This document shows positions 1 to 7,781 of a stretch of DNA of 20,713 bases, piece after piece (positions within the stretch are counted from its first letter, which is position 1; each line of letters starts with the position of its first letter). Source of the stretch: UBA6770 sp965661115 (GTDB lineage Bacteria > Bacteroidota > Bacteroidia > Flavobacteriales_G > Salibacteraceae); contig CBFICO010000037.1 in the NCBI GenBank assembly GCA_965661115.1, positions 1-20,713 of the forward strand, in the 5' to 3' direction. The translations under genes and the position numbers were made by a program. Below the pieces are notes generated by a model. That model saw only the letters and a list, made by a program, of their open reading frames with translations. It made no database searches and had not been told where the DNA came from.

Positions 1-2
1 CC

Positions 3-767
3 AAATTTCAGTTGTTACTTCAACAGTATGTGCAAAATTTTGGAGGATTGCTATACAGTTTTCCAACAAACCCAGATTTAAATGGGAAAGGAAATGTAAA
101 CGAAGGAGAGCACTCAACTTATCTTGGATTAAAAGGAATTCCACATTTATCAGAAGAGCTAGTGGTTTCTCGCGATTTGCAAATCCAAACTTATGCAGGA
201 GGTAAACTTCACTTTAGTGACTTGAGCTCTGCTGAAAGTGCTAAACTCATTGGTAAGGCTAAAAAGAAGGATGACAACATAAGCGCTTCTGTTGCTTGGT
301 ATCATTTAATCTATAACGATAGTGTGCTTAAAACCTTTGATAGCAATTACAAAGTGAACCCGCCAATTAGAACAGAAGCAGACAGAAAGGGATTGATAAA
401 GGCTTTAAAAGAAGGTCAAATTGATACCATAACTTCCAATCACCAACCGCAAAACATTGAACGAAAAGATTGCGAATTTGAAAATGCAAGCTATGGTATC
501 AATGGGATTCAAGTGGTTTTTGCTGCGCTCAATACCTTTGCAAAAGAACTGGATTTAGATACGCTTATCAATAGTCTGGGAATTCGCCCATACCGTGTGT
601 TAGGCATGGAAACACCAAAGCTATATGAGGGGGCAACTGCTAACTTTACTCTATTCGACCCAATAGAAAAATGGACTTTTGACAAAACCAATAACGAAAG
701 TTCATCGGAAAATAATCCGTTGCTTGGAAGTGAATTAACTGGAAAAGTGATTGGGGTGTTTTGTTAA
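3..767 (+). CDS. Dihydroorotase-family protein, C-terminal part (5' end outside window), probably catalytically degenerate
   Basis: The frame is open to the left edge, so the first complete codon is at 3 and the true start lies outside; about 255 of the usual 415-450 residues are visible. The amidohydrolase-fold features of class I dihydroorotase (third step of pyrimidine synthesis) are recognisable: NEG followed by LGLKGIP, then SSAES, KVNPPIRTEADR, and a C-terminal EGATANFTLFDP beta segment. Counting from the TTG at 12 as residue 1, three positions that normally bind metal or catalyse are replaced: Ser16 for His of the HxED motif, Asp70 for His before (V/L)ST, and Asn143 for Asp of (S/T)DHxPH. 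The fold assignment is secure. Activity is doubtful; a non-catalytic dihydroorotase-like subunit, as known beside some aspartate transcarbamoylases, is an alternative. The gene converges on its right neighbour with four bases between stops. Confidence 0.85.
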   Translation, partial: KFQLLLQQYVQNFGGLLYSFPTNPDLNGKGNVNEGEHSTYLGLKGIPHLSEELVVSRDLQIQTYAGGKLHFSDLSSAESAKLIGKAKKKDDNISASVAWYHLIYNDSVLKTFDSNYKVNPPIRTEADRKGLIKALKEGQIDTITSNHQPQNIERKDCEFENASYGINGIQVVFAALNTFAKELDLDTLINSLGIRPYRVLGMETPKLYEGATANFTLFDPIEKWTFDKTNNESSSENNPLLGSELTGKVIGVFC

Positions 768-790
768 GCAACTACCTTAACACCAACACC
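755..790. terminator. Inverted repeat spanning two convergent stop codons, candidate bidirectional terminator
   Basis: GTTAAG (763-768) pairs perfectly with CTTAAC (776-781) around a 7-base loop. After a small internal bulge, GGTGTT (755-760) pairs with AACACC (785-790). The structure contains the stop codons of both convergent genes (765-767 on plus, 772-774 on minus). There is no long T tract, so the terminator role is inferred from position only. Confidence 0.4.
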
Positions 791-1581
791 AATTCTTGAA
801 TCGCTTCGTCAAAAAATGTTGCTGCTTCTGTAGTGTTAATATCGGTTGCCATAAGTCTGGCGCCTATCCAACCCTCGTTGTACCATTCTCCGCTACTCAA
901 TGCATCTTCGTCTAATCCCGACAAATCAATTTCGCCCTGTTTAGAAAAAACTTCCGCATAAAAGAAAAAATCATCGGTTTGCGCATCGGGAATACTTAAC
1001 CCAACATTAATCCACTTAGACAACCCGTCCTCACCTTCTTCTACCTCAATGCTAGCATGTGTATCAAAATGTATTGGATAAACTTTGATTGCAGTTGCGT
1101 CTTTTCTTTCAGATAACACATTGATCAGCGCGTCGTTGCAAATGTTTCTGTGGTCAATTAACTCTTGCAGTTTATCTGCGTTAGGAGCTGGAAATTGAAA
1201 ATGATTGTCTAACTGATTCTCATAAGGTAAGCTGTAATCTAATTTGAAGGAATAAGGAGCCTTCACACCATATCTTCTCAGTCCTTCACTAATCCAGTTA
1301 CAGATAAATAAATGCGATTCGCCAGTTAAAGATACAGCATCCAACAATTCGTCTTCAGTTAAGATTTCAATGGCGTAACGCTTATAGTTTACGGCTAGGC
1401 GAATACCATGATCATTTAAATCAGCCGTAACTAAACTGCTTTTTTTCTTTACCCAACTCAGCGCTACTTCTTTGGCACCTTCTGTTGCGTTTTGATTTGA
1501 TTGAGCTGCTACCTGCAGGTATTGAGCAGCTTTGTGCATTGTTTCAACCATGTTGTTTTCAATTTCGTTGGATGTATCCAC
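772..1581 (-). CDS. Uncharacterised 269-residue cytoplasmic protein
   Basis: I do not recognise this family. The protein is acidic and has no signal peptide or membrane segment. The N-terminal 45 residues look helical (NMVETMHKAAQYLQVAAQ), followed by a mixed alpha/beta part. The C-terminal third contains an FFFYAEVF strand, a GEWYNEGWIGA segment and an acidic helix ending in LVLVLR; this Gly/Trp-rich stretch is the most motif-like part. The start chosen is GTG at 1581-1579, since the frame closes a short way upstream; an ATG at codon 12 is the alternative. It converges with the dihydroorotase-like gene and lies 109 bases downstream of the cyclophilin gene on the same strand. No TAnnTTTG promoter word is visible just upstream. 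Coding is supported by length and codon pattern; function is unknown. Confidence 0.75.
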   Translation of the reverse strand: MDTSNEIENNMVETMHKAAQYLQVAAQSNQNATEGAKEVALSWVKKKSSLVTADLNDHGIRLAVNYKRYAIEILTEDELLDAVSLTGESHLFICNWISEGLRRYGVKAPYSFKLDYSLPYENQLDNHFQFPAPNADKLQELIDHRNICNDALINVLSERKDATAIKVYPIHFDTHASIEVEEGEDGLSKWINVGLSIPDAQTDDFFFYAEVFSKQGEIDLSGLDEDALSSGEWYNEGWIGARLMATDINTTEAATFFDEAIQELVLVLR

Positions 1582-1690
1582 CGAAAAAATGCAGATATTC
1601 TCCCCTTCTAGTTATACCCACGTAATATGACAAGATCTGTTGGGTGATGTTCAACTAAAATTTGAACAATGCCTTAAAATGCTGTTATAA

Positions 1691-2122
1691 TTACAGCACG
1701 TTCACCTTAAGAATTTTATCTCCTTGTCTGATATCATCAATCACGTCAAGACCTTCCACTACTTTTCCGAAGCAAGTATGGTTTCTGTCTAAGTGGGAGG
1801 TGTTGTTTCTGCTGTGACAGATAAAAAACTGCGAACCACCTGTGTTTCTTCCAGCGTGGGCCATACTCAAAACTCCTCTGTCGTGGTATTGGTTATCACC
1901 ATCTAATTCGCAATCGATGCTATAACCTGGGCCACCAGCACCCGTACCGTCTGGGCAACCACCTTGTATCACAAAATCAGGAATTACTCTATGGAAAGTC
2001 AATCCATCGTAATAACCTTCTTCACTTAGTTTTAAAAAATTAGCTACCGTGTTTGGTGCATCCTTTTCGTAAAACTCCACTTTCATGGTTCCTTTTTCTG
2101 TAACGATTTCTGCAGTTTTCAT
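1691..2122 (-). CDS. Cyclophilin-type peptidyl-prolyl cis-trans isomerase
   Basis: A compact single-domain cyclophilin of 143 residues that isomerises Xaa-Pro peptide bonds and assists folding. The hallmark blocks appear in order: TVANFLKL, then FHRVIPDFVIQGG with the catalytic Arg45, the GTGAGGPGY loop, GSQFFIC with the binding-pocket Gln-Phe-Phe, and HTCFGKVVEG near the C-terminus. There is no signal peptide, which points to the cytoplasm. Length and motif spacing fit the short bacterial cyclophilins. The ATG start follows an AT-rich leader carrying a TACTTTTG promoter word. It is divergent from the ABC-F gene, with 128 bases between start codons. Confidence 0.95.
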   Translation of the reverse strand: MKTAEIVTEKGTMKVEFYEKDAPNTVANFLKLSEEGYYDGLTFHRVIPDFVIQGGCPDGTGAGGPGYSIDCELDGDNQYHDRGVLSMAHAGRNTGGSQFFICHSRNNTSHLDRNHTCFGKVVEGLDVIDDIRQGDKILKVNVL

Positions 2123-2156
2123 AAAAATATGTCTCTAGTTGTTGAATAATAAGCGT

Positions 2157-2185
2157 CAAAAGTATCTAATAATTTAGCTCAACAA
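2157..2185 (-). promoter_or_regulatory. Candidate Bacteroidota-type promoter of the cyclophilin gene
   Basis: Read on the minus strand, TTG (2185-2183), an 18-base spacer and TACTTTTG (2164-2157) approximate the Bacteroidota consensus TTG/TAnnTTTG. The -7 word lies 34 bases upstream of the cyclophilin ATG. The spacer is slightly shorter than the usual 19-21. Confidence 0.45.
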
Positions 2186-2222
2186 GAAGCGGATAAAAGC
2201 AATGCCGCTCTGGAAAAACAAA

Positions 2223-2230
2223 TACTTTTG
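2223..2230 (+). promoter_or_regulatory. Candidate -7 element (TACTTTTG) of the ABC-F gene
   Basis: TACTTTTG matches TAnnTTTG exactly and ends 20 bases before the ATG at 2251. No TTG is found at the expected distance upstream, so only the -7 half is supported. It lies back to back with the cyclophilin promoter. Confidence 0.45.
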
Positions 2231-2250
2231 CAGCCCCAAAAAACGATAGC

Positions 2251-3864
2251 ATGTTAGAAGCACAAAACGTATCCCTTCAGTTTGGAAAAAGAGTATTATT
2301 TGACGATGTAAACATCAAGTTTCATGGTGATAGTTGCTATGGCGTGATTGGCGCTAATGGAGCTGGAAAATCTACTTTTCTTAAAATCCTTACGGGAGAA
2401 ATTAGCCCAAATACTGGTCAGATAAACCTAGAACCGGGAAAACGTTTGGCAGTTTTAAAACAGAACCACTTTGAGTTTGATGAAACCAGTGCATTGCACA
2501 CTGTTATGCAAGGACATGCTGAGCTTTGGAAAATAATGGAAGAAAAAGATGCCATATACGCTAAGCCGGATTTTAGTGAAGAAGACGGAATGCGTGCATC
2601 AGAATTGGAGGCAGAATTTGCTGAAATGGATGGCTGGAACGCCGAAAGCGATGCGGCCTCTCTCCTATCGGGCTTGGGTATTGACGAAAGTGAGCATTAT
2701 ACATTACTAAAAGATTTGAGTGGTAACCAAAAGGTTAGAATCCTATTGGCACAAGCACTTTTTGGGAATCCAGATGTGTTGATATTAGATGAACCTACCA
2801 ACGACTTGGATTTAAAAACCATCAGCTGGTTAGAAGATTTTTTATTGGATTTCAGAAATACGGTAATTGTAGTTTCACACGATAGACACTTCTTGGATAC
2901 CGTTTGTACCAACATTGTGGATATCGATTTCAAAAAACTAACGACTTATACGGGTAACTATACGTTCTGGTATCAATCGAGTCAATTGGCTTTGCAACAG
3001 CGTTCAGCGGCAAACAAAAAAGCCGAAGCTAAAAAGAAAGAATTGCAAGAGTTTATTCAGCGTTTTAGTGCCAATGCTTCTAAAAGTAAGCAGGCAACTA
3101 GTCGTAAAAAGCTTTTGGATAAAATCAACCTAGACGAGATTCAGCCGAGCAGTCGTAAATACCCTGCAATTATTTTTACTCAATTGCGTGAAGCTGGAAA
3201 CCAGATTTTAGAAGTTGATCAGCTTTCTGCAAAACGCGGAGACGAGGTTCTATTTGATAAAGTTTCGTTTCAATTAAACAAAGGCGATAAAGTTGCCTTT
3301 TTATCTAAGAATGGACTGGCAATCACTACTTTATTCCAGATTTTGGTAAACGAAGCAAAAGCAAGCGGCGGTGAGTTCAAGTTTGGACAAACCATTACTA
3401 CTGGATTTTTACCCAACGAAAACGAAGAGTTTTTTAAAACTAAAGACAGTCTAATAGATTGGCTAAGAGAATATTCTCCGGGCGAAAAAGACGATGTTTA
3501 CATTCGTGGCTTTCTAGGTAAAATGTTGTTTACTGGTGAAGAATCGCTTAAGAGCGTAAATGTCCTTTCTGGGGGTGAAAAAGTACGTTGTATGCTTTCA
3601 AAAATGATGTTGGCTCAAGGTAACTTGCTCATTCTTGACGAACCTACCAACCACTTAGATTTGGAATCTATACAGGCATTGAACAACGCATTGCAAGATT
3701 TTCCTGGTACGGTAATATTTACTTCTCATGACCATACCTTTACTCAAACGGTAGCGAATAGGATTATTGAAATTGGCCCCAAAGGTTACATCGATAAAGA
3801 AATGACCTACGATGAGTTTAGCGCAGACGAACGTTTTATAGAGCAAAGAGCTGCATTGTATTAA
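2251..3864 (+). CDS. ABC-F family ATPase (YbiT-like), ribosome-associated translation factor candidate
   Basis: A soluble protein of 537 residues with two ABC domains and no membrane segments, the ABC-F layout; members bind the ribosome and act on translation. Domain 1 has Walker A GANGAGKST (34-42), signature LSGNQ (156-160), Walker B LILDEP with Glu181 and H-loop His210. The linker at about 240-305 contains RFSANASKSKQATSRKKLL, typical of the P-site tRNA interaction motif region of YbiT-like members. Domain 2 has signature LSGGE (439-443), Walker B with Glu464 and H-loop His493. Its Walker A (352-360) reads SKNGLAITT, with Ile358 in place of the ATP-binding Lys. Domain 1 signature and domain 2 Walker A build the same composite site, so that site is degenerate while the other is canonical. 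From memory, flavobacterial homologues share this trait. Antibiotic resistance is not implied. Confidence 0.93.
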   Translation: MLEAQNVSLQFGKRVLFDDVNIKFHGDSCYGVIGANGAGKSTFLKILTGEISPNTGQINLEPGKRLAVLKQNHFEFDETSALHTVMQGHAELWKIMEEKDAIYAKPDFSEEDGMRASELEAEFAEMDGWNAESDAASLLSGLGIDESEHYTLLKDLSGNQKVRILLAQALFGNPDVLILDEPTNDLDLKTISWLEDFLLDFRNTVIVVSHDRHFLDTVCTNIVDIDFKKLTTYTGNYTFWYQSSQLALQQRSAANKKAEAKKKELQEFIQRFSANASKSKQATSRKKLLDKINLDEIQPSSRKYPAIIFTQLREAGNQILEVDQLSAKRGDEVLFDKVSFQLNKGDKVAFLSKNGLAITTLFQILVNEAKASGGEFKFGQTITTGFLPNENEEFFKTKDSLIDWLREYSPGEKDDVYIRGFLGKMLFTGEESLKSVNVLSGGEKVRCMLSKMMLAQGNLLILDEPTNHLDLESIQALNNALQDFPGTVIFTSHDHTFTQTVANRIIEIGPKGYIDKEMTYDEFSADERFIEQRAALY

Positions 3865-3887
3865 GTTTTAGACAACTGACAATAGAC

Positions 3888-3922
3888 GTCCGATATCCGA
3901 TGTCAGATGTCGGATATTGGAC
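3888..3922. repeat. Inverted repeat built from CGGAT/ATCCG words
   Basis: GTCCGATATCCGA (3888-3900) and TCGGATATTGGAC (3910-3922) pair over 13 positions with one mismatch around a 9-base loop. Two more CGGAT words follow at 3924-3936. It lies between the ABC-F stop and the promoter of the next gene. It may end ABC-F transcription, but has no T tract. Confidence 0.55.
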
Positions 3923-3953
3923 GGCGGATAGCGGATGACCGAAAAACAATGCG

Positions 3954-3961
3954 TAGATTTG
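3954..3961 (+). promoter_or_regulatory. Candidate -7 element (TAGATTTG) of the LamG/T9SS gene
   Basis: TAGATTTG matches TAnnTTTG and ends 19 bases before the ATG at 3981, a spacing like that of the ABC-F gene. No clear TTG lies at the -33 position. Confidence 0.4.
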
Positions 3962-3980
3962 GAACTAAATATTTCAAGTC

Positions 3981-6479
3981 ATGCGTACACTCTTTATTTT
4001 ATTAACCCTAGCTTTTCTCAACCACTCAGCTTTTAGTCAAGGCTCTGGCAGAATGTTGGACTTTAATGGTTCAACCAGTTATGTTGATTGTGGATTCGTT
4101 AATCTTAGCACCAGTACTCTTACCTTACAAGGATGGGTTAAAGTGGATGCGTTTAAGAGTGCTCAGCCCTATATTTCCTCATTGTTCGGAACCGAAAAAT
4201 CTGGAGCGCAAGCTATGTTAAGACTGGGGGATGGTGGTATTTCTGCGCAGCAAGTGCAGTTTGTTTTATATATAAACAGAACTCACTACAAACTAGCTTC
4301 TGTAAGCAGGTTAACTGCAAATAAATGGTATCATATTGCTGCAACTTATGATGGTGCTTCTATGAAAATATACATCGATGGTGTGCTAGACGCTACTCGT
4401 GCTCAAACTGGAACAATCACTTCTAATAACATATTTGAAATTGGAAGAAATTATGCCGATAGTAGAATTTTAGATGGTCAGATTGATGAAGTAAGCGTGT
4501 TTAAAGCTGCTTTATCTCAAGCAACCATAAGAGATTATATGTGTAAAAGCATAAACAGCTCGCACCCTAACTACTCTGCGCTAGAGGGATACTGGAAAAT
4601 GGATAAAGCATCGGGCAACTTAACCGACCATTCAGGTAAAGGACATACGGGTACATTAAGAAGTAGCCCTGTAAAACAGTTTTCTTCTGCCCCAATTGGC
4701 AATGAAAGTGTACACAACTATGGTTCACCTGCAAGCATTTATTTATCGCACCCCGATGGAGATTCTATTCGACTTTCGAGTATTTCTGGTAATCCAACTG
4801 CGGTGCACGTATACCGAATTAATGGAAAATCGAATGCAACAACTTTCCCTGCCAGTTCAAACAATCAAGATACTTCAAGATATTGTGGAGTCCACTATGT
4901 TGGTGGATCAAATCCAAGATCAAATGTGAATTATTACTTTTTAGACAATTCTTTTTATAAATCAAACGCATCGTGTTTTGTTGACTTAGCAACCCGAACC
5001 AATAATAGTGTACGAACCTGGACAGCTGGAAACGCCTCTCAAAGTAACACCAACTTAGCTTTAACTGCTAAAAATGCTGGTGAATACCTTTTGACATTTG
5101 CAACCAACAAATCCATTCATAAGGACTCAACTGGCGGTGTTTGCATAGGCGATTCTTTAGAACTGGAAAACACAACCTCTGGTTTCTCCTACCAATGGTA
5201 TAAAGATGGTCAAGCACTTACAAATGATACCACAAACAAATTAAAAGTTCACCAAGCCGGAAAATACGAGCTTACCATTTCATTTAATGGTTGTACAGAT
5301 ACATCAAACTCGTTCGTATTGACCGTTGGGCAAAAACCGAATGTGTCTTTAAGTGCATTTACACCTATTTGCTTTAGTAATCATAAATTTCATACGCTTT
5401 CTGGTGGGATGCCCGCAGGAGGAAAATATGAAAACTCAAATATTTCAGGACCTTTGTTCGTAACAGCAAATGCAGGTGCAGGCGACCACAAAATAGTGTA
5501 TAGATACACAGGAGCAAACGGCTGCGCCGATACTGCATCTCAAATATTAAAGGTACATCCTTTACCTACCGTAACACTAGACCCTTTTGGTCCTGTTTGC
5601 GCAGATAGTGGTGCATTTAGCTTGTCAGGAGGATTACCTGCTGGAGGAAACTACTTTGTAAATGGAGCTACAAACTCAAGCTTTGATGCTGTTGCGACTG
5701 GTGTAGGAAATCATAAGGTATCTTATATCTATGTTGATAATAATAACTGTACGGATACTGCTAGCCAAACTGTGAGTGTGGTGGCTTTACCTACCGTGAG
5801 CTTTAAGTTTCCAAAGAATCGAGTTTGTGAAGGAGCAGATCAATTCCCGATAAACGGAGCAAACCCAACAGGAGGAGTTTTTAGTGGAACTGGCGTTAGC
5901 GGGTTTAACTTCAACCCTAAAAGTTCAGGGGTTGGTGCTTTTCCTGTTCAGTACAACTATACCGATAGAACCACTGGTTGTAAAAACACCGCTACCGATA
6001 CTATGAATGTTACAGCACTGCCCGCTCCTCCAACAATTACCCAAGCAAATGGAGAATTATCAGCATCTGCTGGAGCTAGCTACCAATGGTACGATAAAGA
6101 CGGTCCTATTGTGGGCGAAACAAAACAAACCTATAAACCTTTGCGCTCGGGTTTGTACAGAGCCTCAGTTACTGTTGGAGGTTGTACTAGTGAAGTATCA
6201 GCAGAGTTTGATTTTGATAAAACGTTATCGGTCAAAGAAGCATTGAATTCAGGTATTTCTATATATCCCAATCCTTCAAACGGCGTAATTACCGTAAAAG
6301 GTGATGCTATAACTGCCCTTACAGTTTTTGATCTATCGGGTAAGATTTTGTTAGAAAAAGAGCTTGCTAAAGAGCAAGAAACTACTGTAAATATTTCTGC
6401 ATTGAACCCAGGTACTTACTTGGTTGCTATTGAAAACGCAATTGGAGAAACGATACGAACGACTCTAATTAAGCAATAG
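3981..6479 (+). CDS. Secreted LamG-domain, Ig-like repeat protein with T9SS type A sorting domain
   Basis: A large surface or secreted protein of 832 residues. Residues 1-20 form a signal peptide ending in AFSQ. Residues 20-185 are a LamG/concanavalin A-like sandwich (MLDFNGSTSYVDCG, KWYHIAATYDG, IYIDGVLD, DGQIDEVSVF), with a LEGYWKMD extension. Residues 385-450 are an Ig-like unit containing YQWYKDG. Three repeats of about 75 residues follow (roughly 453-526, 528-602, 603-678), sharing a conserved Cys, a GGxPAGGxY-like core and a second Cys; a further YQWYDKDG unit spans 690-740. The last 75 residues start with IYPNPSNG and end with a basic TTLIKQ, the T9SS type A sorting signal that directs export and anchoring. 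The ligand is unknown; LamG domains often bind glycans or other proteins. It converges on the glycosyltransferase gene. Confidence 0.92.
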   Translation: MRTLFILLTLAFLNHSAFSQGSGRMLDFNGSTSYVDCGFVNLSTSTLTLQGWVKVDAFKSAQPYISSLFGTEKSGAQAMLRLGDGGISAQQVQFVLYINRTHYKLASVSRLTANKWYHIAATYDGASMKIYIDGVLDATRAQTGTITSNNIFEIGRNYADSRILDGQIDEVSVFKAALSQATIRDYMCKSINSSHPNYSALEGYWKMDKASGNLTDHSGKGHTGTLRSSPVKQFSSAPIGNESVHNYGSPASIYLSHPDGDSIRLSSISGNPTAVHVYRINGKSNATTFPASSNNQDTSRYCGVHYVGGSNPRSNVNYYFLDNSFYKSNASCFVDLATRTNNSVRTWTAGNASQSNTNLALTAKNAGEYLLTFATNKSIHKDSTGGVCIGDSLELENTTSGFSYQWYKDGQALTNDTTNKLKVHQAGKYELTISFNGCTDTSNSFVLTVGQKPNVSLSAFTPICFSNHKFHTLSGGMPAGGKYENSNISGPLFVTANAGAGDHKIVYRYTGANGCADTASQILKVHPLPTVTLDPFGPVCADSGAFSLSGGLPAGGNYFVNGATNSSFDAVATGVGNHKVSYIYVDNNNCTDTASQTVSVVALPTVSFKFPKNRVCEGADQFPINGANPTGGVFSGTGVSGFNFNPKSSGVGAFPVQYNYTDRTTGCKNTATDTMNVTALPAPPTITQANGELSASAGASYQWYDKDGPIVGETKQTYKPLRSGLYRASVTVGGCTSEVSAEFDFDKTLSVKEALNSGISIYPNPSNGVITVKGDAITALTVFDLSGKILLEKELAKEQETTVNISALNPGTYLVAIENAIGETIRTTLIKQ

Positions 6480-6499
6480 ATAAAGCGGTTTTTAATAAA

Positions 6500-6540
6500 A
6501 TTTCTCGATACAACCTCCCAAGAGGTCGGTCACCCGAAAT
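6500..6540. repeat. Nested inverted repeat between convergent genes
   Basis: An outer pair ATTTC (6500-6504) and GAAAT (6536-6540) encloses a tight hairpin ACCTC-CCAA-GAGGT (6513-6526). The layout resembles short interspersed elements ending in TTTCTCGATAC and CGAAATGA. It sits between the stops at 6479 and 6573 and could serve as a terminator for either gene. Confidence 0.4.
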
Positions 6541-6572
6541 GAAACGATACTAGGAGGTTTGGTTCAGTGATA

Positions 6573-7769
6573 TCAAGTTCGCAAAAGCGCTTGATGAATT
6601 TGCTCTAAATGAGCTTTCCAAGTGTATTTTTCTTTTGCTAGAATTCTTTGAGAATGGGAGTAATGCTCCCATTTTTTTTTGTGCTCAAGTAACTCAATTA
6701 CAGCTGCAGCAAACTCCTTTGGATCATCAGTAATTGATGCCTCCCTCCCATTTTCTACATCAATACTCTCAGCGCCAATTGTGGTTGAAACAATAGGCAG
6801 ACCTCTGTACATAGCGTCGAGAAACTTCACTTTCATGCCGCTGCCAAAACGCAAGGGCAATACAAATACTTTGGCTCCAGAAAATGCATCTTCAATACTC
6901 GGCACAAATCCTTTAAAAACTACCTGAATGACAAATTTTTCGGCTGCGTCGCGAATACGCTTATCGGGGTTCTTGCCAACAATATTGAAAATTGTATTCG
7001 GCTTATGTTCTAGAATTATTGGAAATACCTCCTCTAGAAAATAAACTAGTCCATCAATATTTGCCTCCCATGATAATGTACCTAAGAATAAAATCACTTC
7101 TTGATTTTCATCAAATATTAAAGGCGACAAATTCAGTAATTCATCATTTCCTAAGTGATAGGTTTCATTGACTTTATTTCCAGCTACTCCTGCATTTATT
7201 AAAGCAATTCTGTCGTTTGGAGCAGCAAATGTTAAGGTTGAATTTTGAGCAGCTTGTACTTCTTTCTTTTTGATTCTGCTGGCTTCTAACTTCAACACAA
7301 TTCTTTTAATTGGATTGGTTTCTATAGCAGCAAACCGTTCCCACAACATCCACTCTGCATTATGTTCGTGCAATACAACTTTACCGTTAAAGTCTTTTGG
7401 TAGGTATTGATACATCTCAAAGTGATCTGCAAAAACCAATGTATTCGAGTTAAGTTCCGCAGACACTTTTAAAAAAAATGATGAACTCCAATTGCGGTAT
7501 TCGTTAAGGGTTTTGTTTGCGAAAAAGCTTTTTAAGTAATTCATTGCAGAGCGATTCATCTGCTGCTTGTGGCTAATAATTTTAATACCAGGGAATTGAT
7601 TTCTGAACTGTTCTAAGTGTTCAGCATCTTCGTTTTTGAGTAGGGTGAACAAAACCAAATCGAAATGCTGAGCAAAAAATTCAATTAATCGATAAGACTT
7701 TATTGTGCCTCCACTATTGGGCGGAAAAGGCAACTGTGTAGTAAGAAATACTAACTTTCGTTCAGCCAA
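6573..7769 (-). CDS. GT-B fold glycosyltransferase, family 4-like
   Basis: A protein of 398 residues with two Rossmann-like halves, expected to move a sugar from a nucleotide donor to an envelope glycan or similar acceptor. The N-terminal half opens with LVFLTTQLPFPPNSGGTIKS, where the Gly-rich loop sits after the first strand as in GT4 enzymes. The C-terminal half has FLGTLSWEANIDGL, FNIVGKNP, VVFKGFVPSIEDAF, then the donor-binding stretch FGSGMKVKFLDAM followed by RGLPIVSTTIGAES; Asp replaces the usual second Glu of the EX7E motif. There is no membrane segment. The start is TTG at 7769-7767; the frame closes upstream and the next Met is far inside the first domain. It lies 12 bases after the haem-binding-domain gene, suggesting co-transcription. 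A run of nine A in the coding strand (6672-6680) encodes three Lys near the C-terminus. Confidence 0.88.
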   Translation of the reverse strand: MAERKLVFLTTQLPFPPNSGGTIKSYRLIEFFAQHFDLVLFTLLKNEDAEHLEQFRNQFPGIKIISHKQQMNRSAMNYLKSFFANKTLNEYRNWSSSFFLKVSAELNSNTLVFADHFEMYQYLPKDFNGKVVLHEHNAEWMLWERFAAIETNPIKRIVLKLEASRIKKKEVQAAQNSTLTFAAPNDRIALINAGVAGNKVNETYHLGNDELLNLSPLIFDENQEVILFLGTLSWEANIDGLVYFLEEVFPIILEHKPNTIFNIVGKNPDKRIRDAAEKFVIQVVFKGFVPSIEDAFSGAKVFVLPLRFGSGMKVKFLDAMYRGLPIVSTTIGAESIDVENGREASITDDPKEFAAAVIELLEHKKKWEHYSHSQRILAKEKYTWKAHLEQIHQALLRT

Positions 7770-7781
7770 AGTAAACCGAGA

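Noticed and set aside
2251..3864. Antibiotic-resistance ABC-F gene
   Set aside because: The sequence is closest to housekeeping YbiT-like members and nothing in the context suggests acquired resistance.
6672..6680. Run of nine A (coding strand) in the glycosyltransferase gene, a possible phase-variable tract
   Set aside because: It encodes three in-frame Lys, the frame is intact, and a slip would alter only the last 28 or so residues. Nine is short for a phase-variable tract.
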